Source: Acanthaster planci (Eukaryota > Echinodermata > Asteroidea > Valvatida > Acanthasteridae). From it: a DNA stretch of 64,000 nt. The DNA is taken from NCBI RefSeq assembly GCF_001949145.1, contig NW_019091418.1:2371061-2435060 (forward strand), in the 5' to 3' direction. The position numbers and the translations under genes are program-made. This document shows, piece by piece, positions 21,127-35,200 of this stretch (the first letter of the stretch is position 1; each line of letters opens with the position of its first letter). The notes beneath the pieces were generated by a model, which worked only from the letters and a program-made list of their open reading frames with translations, did not search any database and had not been told where the DNA came from.

Positions 21127-21957
21127 ATGTCTGCAGCATCTATGGTAGGTCGCATCATCCTTGTGACCGGAGCCTCGGATGGCATTGGTAAACACACAGC
21201 CTTGAAGCTGGCTCAGATGGGTGCCACGGTACTCATGCATGGCCGGAATACAGAGAAGATTCACCATGCCAAGAGGGAGATCGCTGAGAAGACAGGTAAC
21301 AAGACTTTAGAGGTCTACACTGCAGACTTGGCCTCCCTCAGGGAGGTCCATCATCTGTCTGAGGACATTCACAGCAAGTACAGCCGCTTGGACGTCCTCA
21401 TTAACAATGCTGGTGTGTATATGCTCAACAGGGAGGAATCCAAGGACGGCTACGAAATGACATTTGCTGTCAATGTCCTTGCACCATTTCTGTTGACATC
21501 TCTCCTTTTGGACCTTTTGAAGGCTGGCAAGTCCAGCCGTATCGTCCATGTCAGCTCTATCTCACATCTCAATTGCAACAAGGTCAACTTGGATGACCTG
21601 AATTCAAAGTTGGATTACCGTGACGGCCGGCCTGCTTATGCCCTTTCCAAAGTGTGTGAGATCATGTACACGTACAAGATGGCAGAGCTTCTACAAGATG
21701 CTAACATAACTGTGAACTGCCTGGACCCAGGCACAGTCAACACTAACATGCTTTTGAAAAGTTGGGGTCCAGTCGGGATTCCTGTTGGAGAAGCCAACTT
21801 TGTGTACCAAACAGCTGCTGATCCTGCACTGGATGGTGTCACAGGAAGATATTTTGTGGATAACAAGGACACTAAATCCTCTGCCATCTCATATGATAAA
21901 ACCTTGCAGGACAAAGTTTGGGATATCCTGGTTAAGTTGACAGGAGCCACATTCTAG
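21127..21957 (+). CDS. short-chain dehydrogenase/reductase, retinol-dehydrogenase-like, 276 aa
   Basis: The coding region is intact in one exon. The classical SDR fingerprint is complete: TGASDGIG nucleotide-binding loop (residues 14-21), NNAG (93-96), catalytic Asn116 in AVNVL, Ser143/144 in HVSSIS, YALSK (Tyr171, Lys175) and the PG after the last strand (201-202). An Arg in HGRN at the end of strand 2 suggests NADP(H) preference. The length is normal for a single-domain SDR of the RDH11-14/DHRS type, so it probably reduces or oxidises a small lipophilic carbonyl or alcohol. The substrate cannot be read from sequence. I start at ATG 21127 because a poly-C tract ending in AG at 21112 looks like a splice acceptor. 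An in-frame ATG at 21073 would read through that tract. An upstream 5' UTR exon is therefore likely. No signal peptide or membrane segment is obvious. Confidence 0.88.
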   Translation: MSAASMVGRIILVTGASDGIGKHTALKLAQMGATVLMHGRNTEKIHHAKREIAEKTGNKTLEVYTADLASLREVHHLSEDIHSKYSRLDVLINNAGVYMLNREESKDGYEMTFAVNVLAPFLLTSLLLDLLKAGKSSRIVHVSSISHLNCNKVNLDDLNSKLDYRDGRPAYALSKVCEIMYTYKMAELLQDANITVNCLDPGTVNTNMLLKSWGPVGIPVGEANFVYQTAADPALDGVTGRYFVDNKDTKSSAISYDKTLQDKVWDILVKLTGATF

Positions 21958-24900
21958 AGAACAATGCTGCCTTTTCTGGAATAGATAATGTACTTAGCTT
22001 TCGAAAGTAATTTTTTAGCGAGACTATAAGGTGGTAGGGATGACATTTAGATAAATATCAGGTAAAAAGTAAAAACCATTGATTACCTCGACCAGTAAAT
22101 TGAAATATCCTTGAAGTAATTTTTACAGTACTCCATGAAACCTACATGTATGTTTGTACCTTTTCATGTCTGTTTCATTCCGTGTTAATTCATACACCTG
22201 CCCTTATTTCACTTAGATTTGCCAAGAAAAATTTATAAAAAGTACCCAATTGAACCAAATGAAGGGAAATCAACTTTCAAGCTGAAATTTGATTTTCCTT
22301 TGCTTGGTATACCATGGTGTCTTTATATAAATTTTCCAGACTAATCCGAGTTGAGCCATACCCTCACTTTGTTTGATTTGACACACAGCAATCCATGTAG
22401 GAACCTTAGTAATCTTCATCAGAGTAACAGGTGAAGGATTTAGGGCTGTGAGGGGTAATGTTTAATCAACATTAGAAGTAAAGTCACTAGTGCAAGAACG
22501 TCACTGGTATAACTTACTCAGTTGAACAGAATGCCCAGGCAAGACACCAGTGCCTCATGTACATGTAGTTTATATTAGATTAATTTTAAAGAATCTTGAT
22601 CACTGTCTTTGACGTTAGGCAGTGTGTAATCTGTCACAATTTGTGTAAAGATTATTGTTTGGGCATTCAGGAGGCTTTGAGTTTAAAGAGGCTAGCTAGC
22701 AAGCCGTTGGTTTGCTTTGTGAAGGAGAGTGCCAGCACTACATTTGTTTAGAGAGAGAACATTTATAAATCATATTTTTTCACTTCAATGCATCTATGTC
22801 TGTAAATTTTAAACATTTGAATGCATTCATTCATTAATGAATGTACAATAATATATTCAATTAATATGTAACTTGCAGGGATGATACATCAATATGATAT
22901 TTGAAAGAAATCACCATGTTAATACAAATTGGGTTAAATGGCAACAGTTAGGCATCAGGTGAAGCAAAGACACTTTTATACCCAAACCAAAGGACAGTGA
23001 AGCATACCGGTACTACCAAGGCACTGTAACATGCATTGCTGGACTCACAAAACAGAACAGAAATATAAAGTGGTAAGAACAAGGCCTCATTATGAGTTTA
23101 CCAATAGCACCTTTTATGAATAAGTAGTAAGCTGAGGTATCATGTTATGTTTTTTTGCACATTTAAGAGAACAATTTGATATACATGTACTTCAGTTAAC
23201 AAGAATCGTCTGAAAATAATGGTCAGTTCTTACATTGGAGGAATTTGCAGGACTAAGAAGTTATAGAAAAGTATAGTGAGTTCATTGTACTTGTGGGGAC
23301 ATTCCCCTTGTAATTTGAATACAAATGATGATGTTTATTTCCTTCATAGTGGAGGATTTCAGGAGAACTTTTGTGATGCAAAATAATTATACAAGTGATG
23401 GAAAATGCAAAGCATACTGGACCTCATCAAAATTGTACCTTCATTCTGTACTATAAATTGAAAGAAATGGCCCTAATAGAAAAGAAAATATGACAGAATT
23501 ATGACTAAATTTTCAGGAACAACTCGTACATGTAGATTAAATTTGTCTAGTGATTAAATACAAACTCATAGAGCCGAACAAAAGTTTACATTGTGTCGGA
23601 TATGAAGTGCTTTTCAGGGGATGTGAGTTGTACTTCAGTATCTTTCAAAGCTTTCATCAGAAAGATGACATTTTCATTTTTTTTTCTTCATTGGAAAGTA
23701 TGTATAGTACTCAAAGTATGCAACTGGTGCTCCCGAGCTAGTGTTTACAGAGAGGGGATAAAGAGGCGCCTTTTTTAATCCAAAAGGCGTGAATTTAAAA
23801 CAATACCGGAGGATGGTGCACCCGAAGTGGTAATTGAATGTGTTGACGAATGGGGCTTTGGAGCAGGATTTATTTGACATAGTTAGCATACAGCGTTTTC
23901 ATCCGTGCAGCGTGTAAAGATTAAGACTGCATTCAGTTCCAATACAGATAAAAAGATGTGAACGCCCAATCTGAAAGCGGATGCATTCACATTGATACTG
24001 TAAAGTGTTTGTTCAGATCGATTATTCCGTAATCTGACAAAAATGCAACAAAATTGACTTAGTCTTCGACTCGTTTAAATGCAGTGACCTTATCTGCTAT
24101 CTTCAGTAAATTTGCAATGGTAAGATTTGTAGTGCACGTTTCATCCAGTCAATTTGACCCTTTACATCTTTATGTTTCATCTTTATTTCATAACCATAAT
24201 ATGAAAAGGGCGTTTGGTAATTAAGGCTTTCCCACAAACCAATATTTCTGTTTCTACTTCCAAACTATAGCGCAGGCTTTTCTGCCGTTCATCGGCCATT
24301 ATAATTATTACGTGAGGTCATATAAAAATTGCAGGTTAAATACTGTGGAGCCTTTACATCGAAGGGTTCGTCAGTTTTTGCCCGTCCAAGAAACTCTGAT
24401 ATACCAAATATTTAACCTGATGACGTCACCTTTTCCAAGCTAAATTTTGTTGACAATGTACGTTTAGATCTTTAACTGTGTCACACAATAATTTTACCAT
24501 AAAGTTATTGACTTCCTAAATTAGCTTTCAAGTTCGTGTTTATCTGATATTGACCTTCGATCCGACACCCGTCTTTATTGCAGTATACAGCAATTTTTAG
24601 CAGGACTATCTCTAAACGTGCCAAGTATTTTTCCCATCCCGAAAAAGAGATACATGCACATGTAACCGTATCTCTATGAAATGTTCCAACACAAGAGACA
24701 TCTCTCTCCGAATGGGGTATCTGTCGGGATACTTCACACGCCGTTGGTGAGCGACTTTTTCTTGCTATGTGGACTGCTCAGTTTGGATATTACACATGCA
24801 CGCTTATGTATCATGAGCAGAGATCCCGGAAGATGGGGATGTGTCCCCCGTTGACCTGGGGTGATTACCAAGATAATCATTGCCTCATAATTGTCCAGTC

Positions 24901-27180
24901 ACTGACCTTATGCACACCCTTACGTCTTTCCTGGACCCTGCGCCGTGTTAGTCACGCTCCGCACAAGGATGACCTTTCAGAAACCCTCCCCCCATGTGAT
25001 GAAATATGTGCCTGTGCTATAGTATGCATGGGCAAGATCAAGTGTTCTGATGAAGTTCACATTTTTCTTCCAGTTCAGGAATATGTGTCCACGCTGGTAA
25101 TTTCATGACGTGACAGGTTACAATAGCCAAATATCCACGTATTCAACATTTCAGGATCGGGGGAGGGGGCGGGACAATGCCCCCCCCCTAAATTTAGTTA
25201 CCTATATAACACAGTGAGAGAAATGTGATTTATGTTTGAATCGTTTCGTTTCCTTCCCTTCCAAACGGGCGTAAAACGAACTTTATCCCCGCCCTTCATA
25301 TTAGAAAGATGCTAAAAAGGTTACGCAAAGATATTTCCAATTTTCAGCCCCACCATACGTTTTGCCCGTCCCATCAAAAATTTGGTTCTGGATCTACCCT
25401 TGACAATGGAGGAGATATAAAGAAAAAAGAGGATTCGATGATCTTTTGAACAATTGGAAAACAATATAAGGACTTCATCACTTTTCGGATTAAACAGCCG
25501 GGATCAAATCACTTGAAAGAAATCATCACAAGGCGAAGGTCAATTGAGTCACATTATAAGAAGCGAAGCTTATCTCGATGAGACTAATCGCACAATGCAG
25601 TAAAAGAGAATGGGTTGCAACAGATTGGACCTCGCATTTTTGTTTTGCTTACAAATTAAAGATAAGTGGGGCCACTCTTACAATAGCCCCTAAAACACAA
25701 TGACGGCCCTCTTTTTTTACACTGTGTGCTTTCCTATTATGGGGACCTTATGGATCGTGTCCACTGTCGGAGGAAAGCACGCATGTAAACAAAGTGTGAC
25801 GTTATTTACTGACTAACAATTTATTCCCCTGTGCTATGAGCAAGCTTGGTGAGACAGGACTATTTCTATGGCTAAGATTCTCCGTGCTCGGAGCCATATA
25901 GAGAGAGAGAGTAGGGCCAACTACATGTACCTGTACTTTCAACCAAAATATGTGTGCAGTACAGCATCACATGCTATTGTGTGTTCATTGTCCATGTGCT
26001 CTGATGCATAATCAATTATTTTGAGACACTATGTCGCAACTGGGTCTTTCCGTGTTTACAGTAGTGCGTCATCAACGGTGAAAGGCTAAACATTGTTGAC
26101 GTGTGATGGCGCGGTTTTGGACCCAATGACAAAAATGCGCATGAGAATTCTTATTTCAAATAAACAACACAGAAAGAATATTTTAGCGTCGGTGCCAGAC
26201 GACCAGTTGAGGCGCTAGCACGGATGCACGGTGGGGTAGGCCCTACTGTCAGCCCCCGACCTGTTGAAGCGGCGTCCGCGCAGTAGCGTTTTTCTGAATC
26301 ACATTGTTTTGGGGAGTGTTCATGAGTTTATACCAGACAGGAGTGACGGACTGATAATTAACGGCCAAAAGCCACAAAAACCCAAGTAGAAGACTTCACA
26401 GTTTAGACCCGTAAAGGCGGTTAATGTTACAATATTTGAATGCAGAGATAGCGCTGTTTTATCCAGACCACAGCATATCTTCACCATATCTCCCAATTTT
26501 CACGTAGTCCAAAGCCAGAGGTGTAACTCCGGGGAAAGGAGTGCAAGGGGGGAAATTGTAGTGAGATGAACACTTTAATAATTTAGAAGCAAAACTGGAA
26601 ACGGCTTTCAAGTTCACAACTGGCGAACTAACCACGTATTGCAGTATACTATTTTCAAACATTCATCCAATTTGAAAGTATCGTGTGACACTTTGACAAG
26701 AACCAAAAACGTGTAGGCCTATACCAACCCCTTGTGCCCCAGCCTTCAAACCTATTCGGGACACGAAATGGGATATGAAATAGCTTTTCACAGCTATAAA
26801 GTCTATTCCTCATTCAGAAACACGTCAAGCATTTTCAAATTCAGGTTTGGGCACCCGGCATTTAAGTAAAAAGGGGCGCCCCCAAATAGAATTGATCTCC
26901 ACGCATTTTATTGCAATAATTTGTGAGAATTTCTGATTCACTCCGTTAGTATTATATGAGAACAAACAAAAAATGGGAAAAGGGAAAATCTCCCTTAAAC
27001 AAACAACGGCAAAAACCTAGAAACCAAAAAATGGAAAATGGGGGAGGGTGCCTTCTGGTAAGCCCCTCTGGATCCCTTTCTGCTCATATATAATCAAGAT
27101 TTTTAAAAAATGCCTCCGTCATTAACTTGACGTGGACTTGACATCTGCTAAAAGATAAGCGAATGGAAAGAAGTAGGTTA
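21958..27180. other. intergenic, no gene seen
   Basis: About 5.2 kb between the convergent SDR and KIF26 genes. It begins with the presumed SDR 3' UTR, for which I could not place a clear AATAAA. Short open frames on both strands lack motifs or splice context. A few C runs occur (for example around 25182). No repeat family stands out by eye. Confidence 0.3.
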
Positions 27181-30100
27181 CAAAGAACACAAGTCAATTT
27201 TATTCATACAATCAAAGTATATCGGTTGAAGCCGTCTTCACAATCAATTCAGGTACAAAACAAGTGATAGGTGTATTTTTTTACTATTATAATTACGTGA
27301 TATTTATCTTTAAATTCTATTTTCAAGAACACTTTGACATTTATACAGAGGATGAAACTCCAGACAAGAAATTCCTTTCGAGTATTCTTCCTTTAAAACA
27401 ACACAACAAAACATCAGCTTACAACTGCTGAATAATTCAAATCAAAGTAGAGATGCTATATTAAATAATACCAAATATTAGTGTTCTGTACAATATAGTT
27501 TACATTTACGCGTAATTCAAACTTGGTATTCCCCGATTTTGTACAAAGTACATTGGCATAAACTTGAAAGTTCATTTACGAGGTTGTCATACACAGTGAA
27601 ATGTCAACAATTACATCATTTGTTTGCAACAATCGTTTTCTCTCAGACTTTCTAATTTCCACAATATCATTTAAAGGGATGCGCGTCTTCCAAGGGTGTG
27701 ACATCAACAAATTCTCACAACACTGGAATTTTTTTTTAAATGATGGTTTGAGTGGAAATATTACATGTTTACCTTTTTATGCTTGAATCTATATCAAGAA
27801 CCAACTTCATCTTTCTTCACCACACAGACTTGCTCAGTTCAGGAAAGTATTGTGAGGTAAAAGCAAACTGTAACGGCCAACAGGCATTTTCGGTCACCTT
27901 CTTGATCAGCACTAACACTTAATTGCTAATCGAAAGTTTTTGGGGGCAGTAAATCTGTTTGGTTCAGCTTAGTGAGAGCAAGTAATGGATTAAAACACTG
28001 AATCTGACATTGAACTCAACCAAAAATACTGATTTTCCACACAGTAAATCGTGCTGGTACCAGGAGACTCCTGGTAAAACCTCCTGCTTCATAACTAGTG
28101 TTTTATGAAAATGGTTATATGCAAGACTCGTTTTGGTCATTTTTACATGGTTCTTTACACTTATACATAGTAAAATAATAATTAGTTCATAAATAAACTC
28201 TGCTCTATTTTCAAGAGGACATGTTGGTAATTGACTAATAAATTCAAACCCGAACCAATGATGATCGCTGTATTACCTAGGCTAAGCAATAAACATTCTA
28301 ATCTATTATAGTCCTCTTCTGTACAAGAAAATAGTTGCCTATTTGTCTTATATGTATAAAATGTCCCGTTCTTGTAATCATGAAACTTCAATTTTGTAAA
28401 ATGTTGTAACTAAGTATAGGCCTTGAAGCCATGTACCCTGTGTACTTTACCAGAAATTTTTCAAAATTTAAAAACGGCAAGACTGAAGTCGGAATCTTTT
28501 TTTGGGAGGCGGGGCAGGGGGAGGGGTATACCATGCTACAGAAGAGAACTGGGGCATTCAGAACAGATTCAGTCAAGACAGAAGCTCCACAATTGTCTGA
28601 CAACATATTTTGGAAAAAAATGTCTCAAAATGAGCTGCCCTGGTGGAGACTACTTCGTTTTTCATGATATTTATGGGAGCGGAATTGTTTTAAAAACAAG
28701 CAGGGTTTGAATATTTTTAGCAAAGCGGTATATTAATATGTTGTTTTCTATATAGACAGGCAAAAATATTGTCGAGAATCTTCAACCCAACGGTCCTCAA
28801 TCCTTCACTTACAGGACTGAGGACTGTTAGCATTTAAGGGAAAAAAAGCAGACACCGAGGCATACAGCAATGTGAGGACACTCGTCAACTTGTGCCAGTC
28901 TCTCTTTGTCTACAAAAACCTTTAATTTCTCTCCACTTGCTCATTTCAAAATTTTAACTTCTTGTTTTCCATCAATCTGAAGTCTTACCTAATTTAAGGC
29001 AACGTATTTTGTACACGATCAATTTATGTACATCAATTTGTTTGCTGAAACAACATAGAAGCTGTCTGTGGAAGATGACCATGTTTGCATACAAACACAA
29101 GGCCAGACTGCAAACATGGTACATTCAAACGAAACTTGGTGCTTGCTCATTGTCTTGATCTGGGTAGTTTCCTTCATACTGACAACCAACCTATGCATAA
29201 TTACTGGAGATAATAGTACTGAGACAATATGCTAGGAAGTTATTACAAGTATTGGTAATTGAAGATCTTTTCTCTGGACTCTGCAATGCTCTCAAAAATG
29301 TTAATTCAAACTACAAGTGCATATACCAGATACTGTCTTCTGAAATGAACAGGCTTCAGTGTTTCATCAGGTTTGACTTCAGAAACTTCATAAGAATTAA
29401 ATATACCACATAGAAATTCAATAAGTTAATTAGCTTAGTTTCTGGATATTTGTTTCAAACATCTTGGGTAATAACTATTATGTCTATAGAAATGTGTACA
29501 AAAGGTCATGCCACCAAAGCTTTCTTAGAATTTAGTCAAAAACTCTGATGCATAGAATGTGAAATGGAATCCTTTGACATAACCGCAATGCTACTACTTG
29601 CTGTACACAGATAATCTGGATAGCCATGAGGCAGTGTTTGACATGTAAGTCAAGGATTATATGGACAACTCTTGCATGAAGACCAGCCTAATGTATGTGT
29701 CGTTCATTTGCCAACACTGCCCGGCATTCCATTGCCTTTTACAGTTTTTGCAGAGAGTTCACAGGAGTTTTCCTCCATTGTAACAATCTGTTCAGAAATG
29801 GTTTCGCTTGCCTAACTGGAGATCATTTTTGGCTTTAACCTTTTGCTTGACTCTATGCACTGTCTCTCCAAGTGGAACGGAGAAGGTGCTGAGATGTCCA
29901 CTGGGCCCTTATCAATTCCCTTAGCTACAAATGCCTCGTGTTTATGTCATGGTGTAAGAGTGTGGACAGCTTTCTGTCTAATTTGTATTGATTATCCTAT
30001 CCAGTGTCCATTAAGGATCTTGTCTTTCAAGCTCCCAGGTGTAAAGCCAAGGACATCAAGTTTTTCATCAACAAGAGATCCCCTCACAAAAGGAAAATCA

Positions 30101-30779
30101 TGTCTCATTCAGCTGGTGTGAATTAAGGTATGCTCAGCAAAGTGCTGAAGCCCTCCTAAGAATTTGTCCCTCACACAAGTTCAATTCTCAAGGGCATCAA
30201 ATTGTTAGCAGTGACTTGCTGGGAGCATAAATCATATGAGAGATTTCAGCAATACTTCAATGCATGTATGTATTTTAACAAATAACCTTTTAACATAACA
30301 CAACATGCAAATGTTGCAAAATTAGGCAAGACCAGCTTAAGTAAGCTTACCGATGGTTCTTATTTTGCCCATATCACTATGTAACTGTATGCACAGGGAA
30401 CACATTATTCGTGCAGCATCAAAACTTTTACTGAGAATAGACGCAAAACATGAAATGGTTTCTGCCAGGCATCCATATTTGTCACAGGCCTAAAAATGTT
30501 TTTTAAGTCAAGAAACCCAGGAGGGTCAAAATTCAATGCACTCTGAAAGCACTGCCTCTTTGATCTTAAGTGGAACATGCAGAAGTGGTGACGCTGGTTT
30601 GATGATTGAATGCAAGAGCATTAAGATGTGCTAGAGTTCACAGGTTCACTGAAGCAAAGTCATATTGTACTTTATCTTCCTTCTTTGAAGTGCACAAGGA
30701 AAAGTATGTGAAATAAAGGCTTAGTCGGCCTAGTTCAAGACAACTGGGTAGGACCCTTCAGTGGGTGAAATCTAGTGGT
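27180..30779 (-). other. probable KIF26 3' UTR
   Basis: Downstream (minus sense) of the last open exon there is about 3.6 kb without coding frames. A minus-strand AATAAA lies at 27199-27204, about 20 bp before the proposed end. Long 3' UTRs of this scale are usual for large kinesins. The end point is inferred. Other hexamer variants, for example ATTAAA near 28921, would shorten it. Confidence 0.3.
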
Positions 30780-31017
30780 TCAACTGCTGTGGTCCTTGTG
30801 GGATTCTTCGGTGTGTTCAGTTTCTCTAACAAGGGACACTTCTGATTCACCACCTGATGAGCACGGCAAATCGACTGTGGCATTGACATCAGGGGTCAAA
30901 GTTGAAGGGTCAGCAGGGTCGGACGGATCCTCAGTCACTTTTCCAGGAAGGTTGTCTCTTACGCCAAGGTCTGAGGGAGTTGGGGTGGGCTGGACTCCAT
31001 CTTTTCCAGAAGGTGCA
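30780..31017 (-). CDS. candidate terminal exon of KIF26, linkage unresolved
   Basis: A pyrimidine-rich minus-strand acceptor (CTTAACACTCAG) precedes an open stretch of 79 codons rich in Pro, Asp, Glu and Ser that ends in TGA at 30780. Its composition resembles the disordered tail of the large KIF26 exon. The frame requires a phase-2 junction. The exon before it offers a donor in phase 2 at 32030, but only after an in-frame TGA at 32034-32032. It may therefore be a 3' UTR exon, an alternative terminal exon reached by another splice, or coding only if that stop is bypassed or is an error. Confidence 0.35.
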
Positions 31018-32031
31018 CTGAGTGTTAAGAAGGAAAAATAGAAGAAAAATTCTTGACATGAGATTAGACATTTCAAGAGCAGGAACTTGTGTTGTTAGTG
31101 GGTCAGTAGGTCATGAGGCATGCCCTCATGCAGACCAAACTGTTGGAAAACACACAACTGCAAAGAAATCATCTTGTAAGTCGGGTGCTAACCTGCCCTC
31201 TTATGAAAAAAGAATAAAGTTGATACAAATGAAGGTTGCAAGGCAAGGTTCATTAAATCTATTCGAGGTGACCATCATGTGCATTACTGTCATTAAAGCT
31301 GAAGTGAAAATAGAAGTGAAAGTTATTGAAACTCTGATCTTCAATGAGGCCATCAGTGATGGAGCCATCTCCTGCACTGCACACATCCAATATTCCGTAA
31401 CTTCTAATTCATGTGAATGACTCACTCTCATGTTTTTAATCATTATCAGTGGCATTCAGCCACATTTCCCGAGGATTGAATCCGAGTCATTAATGACAAA
31501 GCTGAACGTAAGCTGCAGTGAGAATAATGAGAAGCTAGTCTGAGTTTGACATTCAGGATACTAGACTAGCAATTCATGCCGAGAGTTAGGCTCATGTATC
31601 CCAACATAAACATACACATGGCTCTGGACACTACTTAGCATTCGCATACAAAATCAAGAGGGTTTTGCCCAAAATGACTGGCATCAAGATGATTTTGCAT
31701 CATTCGGAGGGATTCAGGACTATCCAAACCTAACTGTGCTTCATGCTTTGATGTTGTCTTAAGTACATGTCCAAAGAATGAGATGATTTTGCAGATACAA
31801 GATAATCTCAGCAAAGCTCACAGAAAGAAGAGATCAAAGGTCAATCATGCCAACACACCATTATGTACACCTGTGTAGTAATAAACCCATCCCATCAAAC
31901 AATCCCTTGAAATGCAACAAAACAACATCAAGAGTTTGTCTGTCTCATGCTGTAGAAACAAAAACTCTGAGATTTTTTTTTTGAAAGCAGACACTTGCAG
32001 TGCAGATACAAGGAAAGTGTCCCGCTTACAG

Positions 32032-32256
32032 TCAAGCGAACAGTGAGACTGCCCCACCGTACTGGTGGAGTGGACACTCGCGAGTCCCTCTGTCGACTCT
32101 GGTTTGGCGGAAAGACAATTGCTCCAGAAGGCTACACTGGGGGTCAAGCGGAGGTGGAGCTGTGGGAATGGGTGCAGTGGGGGACTGGTCAAGGTTGGTG
32201 ATGGGGGGTGAGTGGACTGGATTTGGTGAAGTGGTGATTGTAATAGCAGAGGATGC
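32032..32256 (-). CDS. KIF26: KIF26 Pro-rich C-terminal exon, stop at 32032
   Basis: Phase-0 start after acceptor TCCTCCACAG. Encodes [18 protein letters not shown], then a Pro/Thr-rich stretch and [13 protein letters not shown], ending at TGA 32034-32032. A usable donor (ACT|GTAAGC) begins only two bases past the stop. A second frame is also open across this interval (to about 31845), but it does not join the preceding phase-0 exon. Confidence 0.6.
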   Translation of the reverse strand, partial: ASSAITITTSPNPVHSPPITNLDQSPTAPIPTAPPPLDPQCSLLEQLSFRQTRVDRGTRECPLHQYGGAVSLFA

Positions 32257-35200
32257 CTGTGGAGGAAAATCAGAGGCTTGATTTGTGACCAAGTCCCACA
32301 CAAAACCACCTTTATATAGCATCCCCCTCATCCAAAGCATTGTCTACTTATATTGAAATCAGCTTTTGTAATAAAAACCTGAGGTACAGATATCTCTTCT
32401 CAATTTCATTTGCAACTGTGAAATAGATAACCTTTCCCTTGTCTGAGTTGCACGTACGTTCCAAGATTTTGATGAATAGCAGCATTGCTTCCTAATGACA
32501 CATTTTGTAAGATAACCATCTATTGGATAGCTTACCCCTTTCATATGTAACACCCAAAATTTAATATAGGCAACCTTTCTTTAATTTGCATAGTCTGAAT
32601 TACATGTATGTTCCAGGACAGTGATGAATCATCAACACTAGTTAGTAATGACACATTTTGTGATATGAGAGATATGAGACAGCTTATAGCTCCTCTTATA
32701 ATGTAACAAGAAATACAAGGAGAAACAAAGTATGTTGCTATCCGTCCTATGGAACACAAAATTATTGTCTACCAGCTCCAAGACCTAGAGAGATCATTAT
32801 CGAACACTTTCTTGCATGGCAACATATTCTTCTACCCAGAGCTAAATGTCCCACTTTATGATGCATTCCCCCTCCCAATTCTTGGCCCTGCCCCTAGCAT
32901 TGGTACAGACACTTTAGTGAAAAAGATGGAGTCCATTGTTAATGCTGAGAATTCCTGGGAGAGGAAATCTCCCTGGGAGATTTAATAAACCTAGTGACTG
33001 ATCGAGTGTCCAACTACATGAAGAGGCACTCTTCAACCATCACAGGTTGAGAGTGTCGGAAGCTCCGTGCCTATCAACTTCCAATTAACAAAACCACTGA
33101 CCACTTCACACACTGCACAGATGCACCACAAGAACAAGAAAAAAATCATCAAAGCTGTACCTCAGACTTGGAGCCTTTGAGTACCCTGTCATCGGTAGCA
33201 GTTAGAGGATCACCCTGTGAGCCCAAGAGTGGAGGAGGTGGGAGATGGTGACAGATGGCAAACCAAAGGAGAAAGAAAAAACGGGGAGAGAAGGAAACGA
33301 TGCATGAAACTGGCAAATGGAAACTCCTCTAAACCTTCAAGGGATGCAGGCAGCATGTACAACTATTGCTGTACAGGATGTGATAAAGTGTGCGGTTGCT
33401 GTGATGTGTAAAGTAGTTGTCAAAGAAACATGACATGATGCAACTTGTGTAACAAGTGATTTTTACCGTTAATTGACTCCCACCCCAAGAGACCTCTCAA
33501 CTTCTCAAGATTCTGATTCTGAATGTTAACGAGCATATTGAAATGCAGGATGTGAGAACTGACATGAAAATGGTTGAAGAGGGGAGTATGTAACCCATGA
33601 CAATGTACTATACAGAACCAAATAAACTGAGAGATCCCCTTTCTCAATCAGAATTGTAATTGATTAATCGAGAAATAAATTGGAATGTGCAGTTCCTACA
33701 CCATGCTCAAATTGGGCACAATTTCATGCACTCACTGCACACGTCTGCACCAGCAACACAAAAATAAATTGCCAAATGAAAAGAAATTCAACAAACTGCA
33801 CACGATACGGCTACGATAATCACATATTCATGCCATTTCAAATTCTGATATATATGCATAACAAGGAACTATTGTAGTCATAAGTACACACAGAATGGCT
33901 TGGTTCTGCTTTGAAATAACAAAATGAAAAGCATTGGCACACACTTCATGGACGTAAAGCAGCAACACCTCTTGCCCCTACTCAAGTGAGCAAATTAAAT
34001 GTGTCTTTTGGGAAACATGGTCCAAGAAATTAAATATGCTCACTCTGAGTGAGATAATTAAACATATTGAGCTTAAACTGATCTTCTTTATATTAATTTG
34101 AGCTCACCCAGACTTTTCATCAGTTTCTTTCAGCATTTCTGAGGAGCATTCCTGCCAATATAGAGGCAGTAACTTGAGGCACGTTTATTCATGAACATGA
34201 ACATGAACTTTGGAGTTTGTTGGATTGGAGACATTCCCCAACTCTTCCATCCCAATACAAATCAAGATTTTTCTGTTTTTCTGCTCAGTAATTCTAAGCT
34301 TTGCAGAACTGTAATGGAACCCTCGAAATTTCTGACTTGCCCCCTTCAAAACTGGATCATAAGAATAATTTGAAGCCCTAATCCACAATTCTTTATAGCT
34401 CACATTACAAATGTACATCACTTATGAGACCAACGTACAAGGTTTTGGCTGGCTTTGTCTCCAAGCGCTACGTAGGTGGAGAACAGACCGGTGACCGACA
34501 AATGAAAGGGGGGAGAGAGAGAAAGGTAAGGGCCGGGTTTAGATACCACAAGGGATCAAAAGGGAAGAGGGAATGAAGAAGTAGTGAATACAATGACAAG
34601 ATGTATCTCTCAACATACTTCAACAACATTGCATTTGTCACCTACTGCTCTAGACATCATGCTTGACTATCTGCAAACCTCATTACATCTTAGCTGATAA
34701 ATTATCTTTCACGTTCAGAACAAAAAAAAGTCAGGCAATACAGTTGAACACTTAAGTGACAATGCAGTCAAACAACTATTTTCTGAGAGCAATGCAGTAC
34801 TTTTCCTATTTGATCCTTGTTTTATGCAATTTGGTGATATCAAGACAAGTAGTATGATTGGTTGAGGCCACGTAAAAACACACTTTGAAGCAAAAAGAAT
34901 GGCAAATCTAAACTCTAATCCTGTAACCTAATATTATGGGACAACTTCAGCATAATGTTCTAATTCACAGCTTCTTGGTTGAGACAGATTAAATAATGCA
35001 GTGGAAAACTACTGAGAGAAAGTCTCATGTCAAACGGTGAAGCATTTGCCAGAGGTTATGAGATGTAATTCCTCTTACCTTGACTGTATCTGGCCTCTGC
35101 TGGGGCAGCTTCTGCACATCGTCCACTTCATAGACTTTGATTTCAACCCCATCCTCGTGGCATTTGGGTCTGGGTGGCAAGTCCTTCCAGCGGTTGTTCT

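Noticed and set aside
24767-25108. 113-codon plus-strand frame in the SDR-KIF26 interval
   Set aside because: No recognisable domain, no splice context, and composition like its surroundings.
31845-32309. 154-codon minus-strand frame over the Pro-rich KIF26 exon
   Set aside because: Its frame does not match the phase-0 junction from the preceding exons, and the upstream part runs through the splice acceptor.
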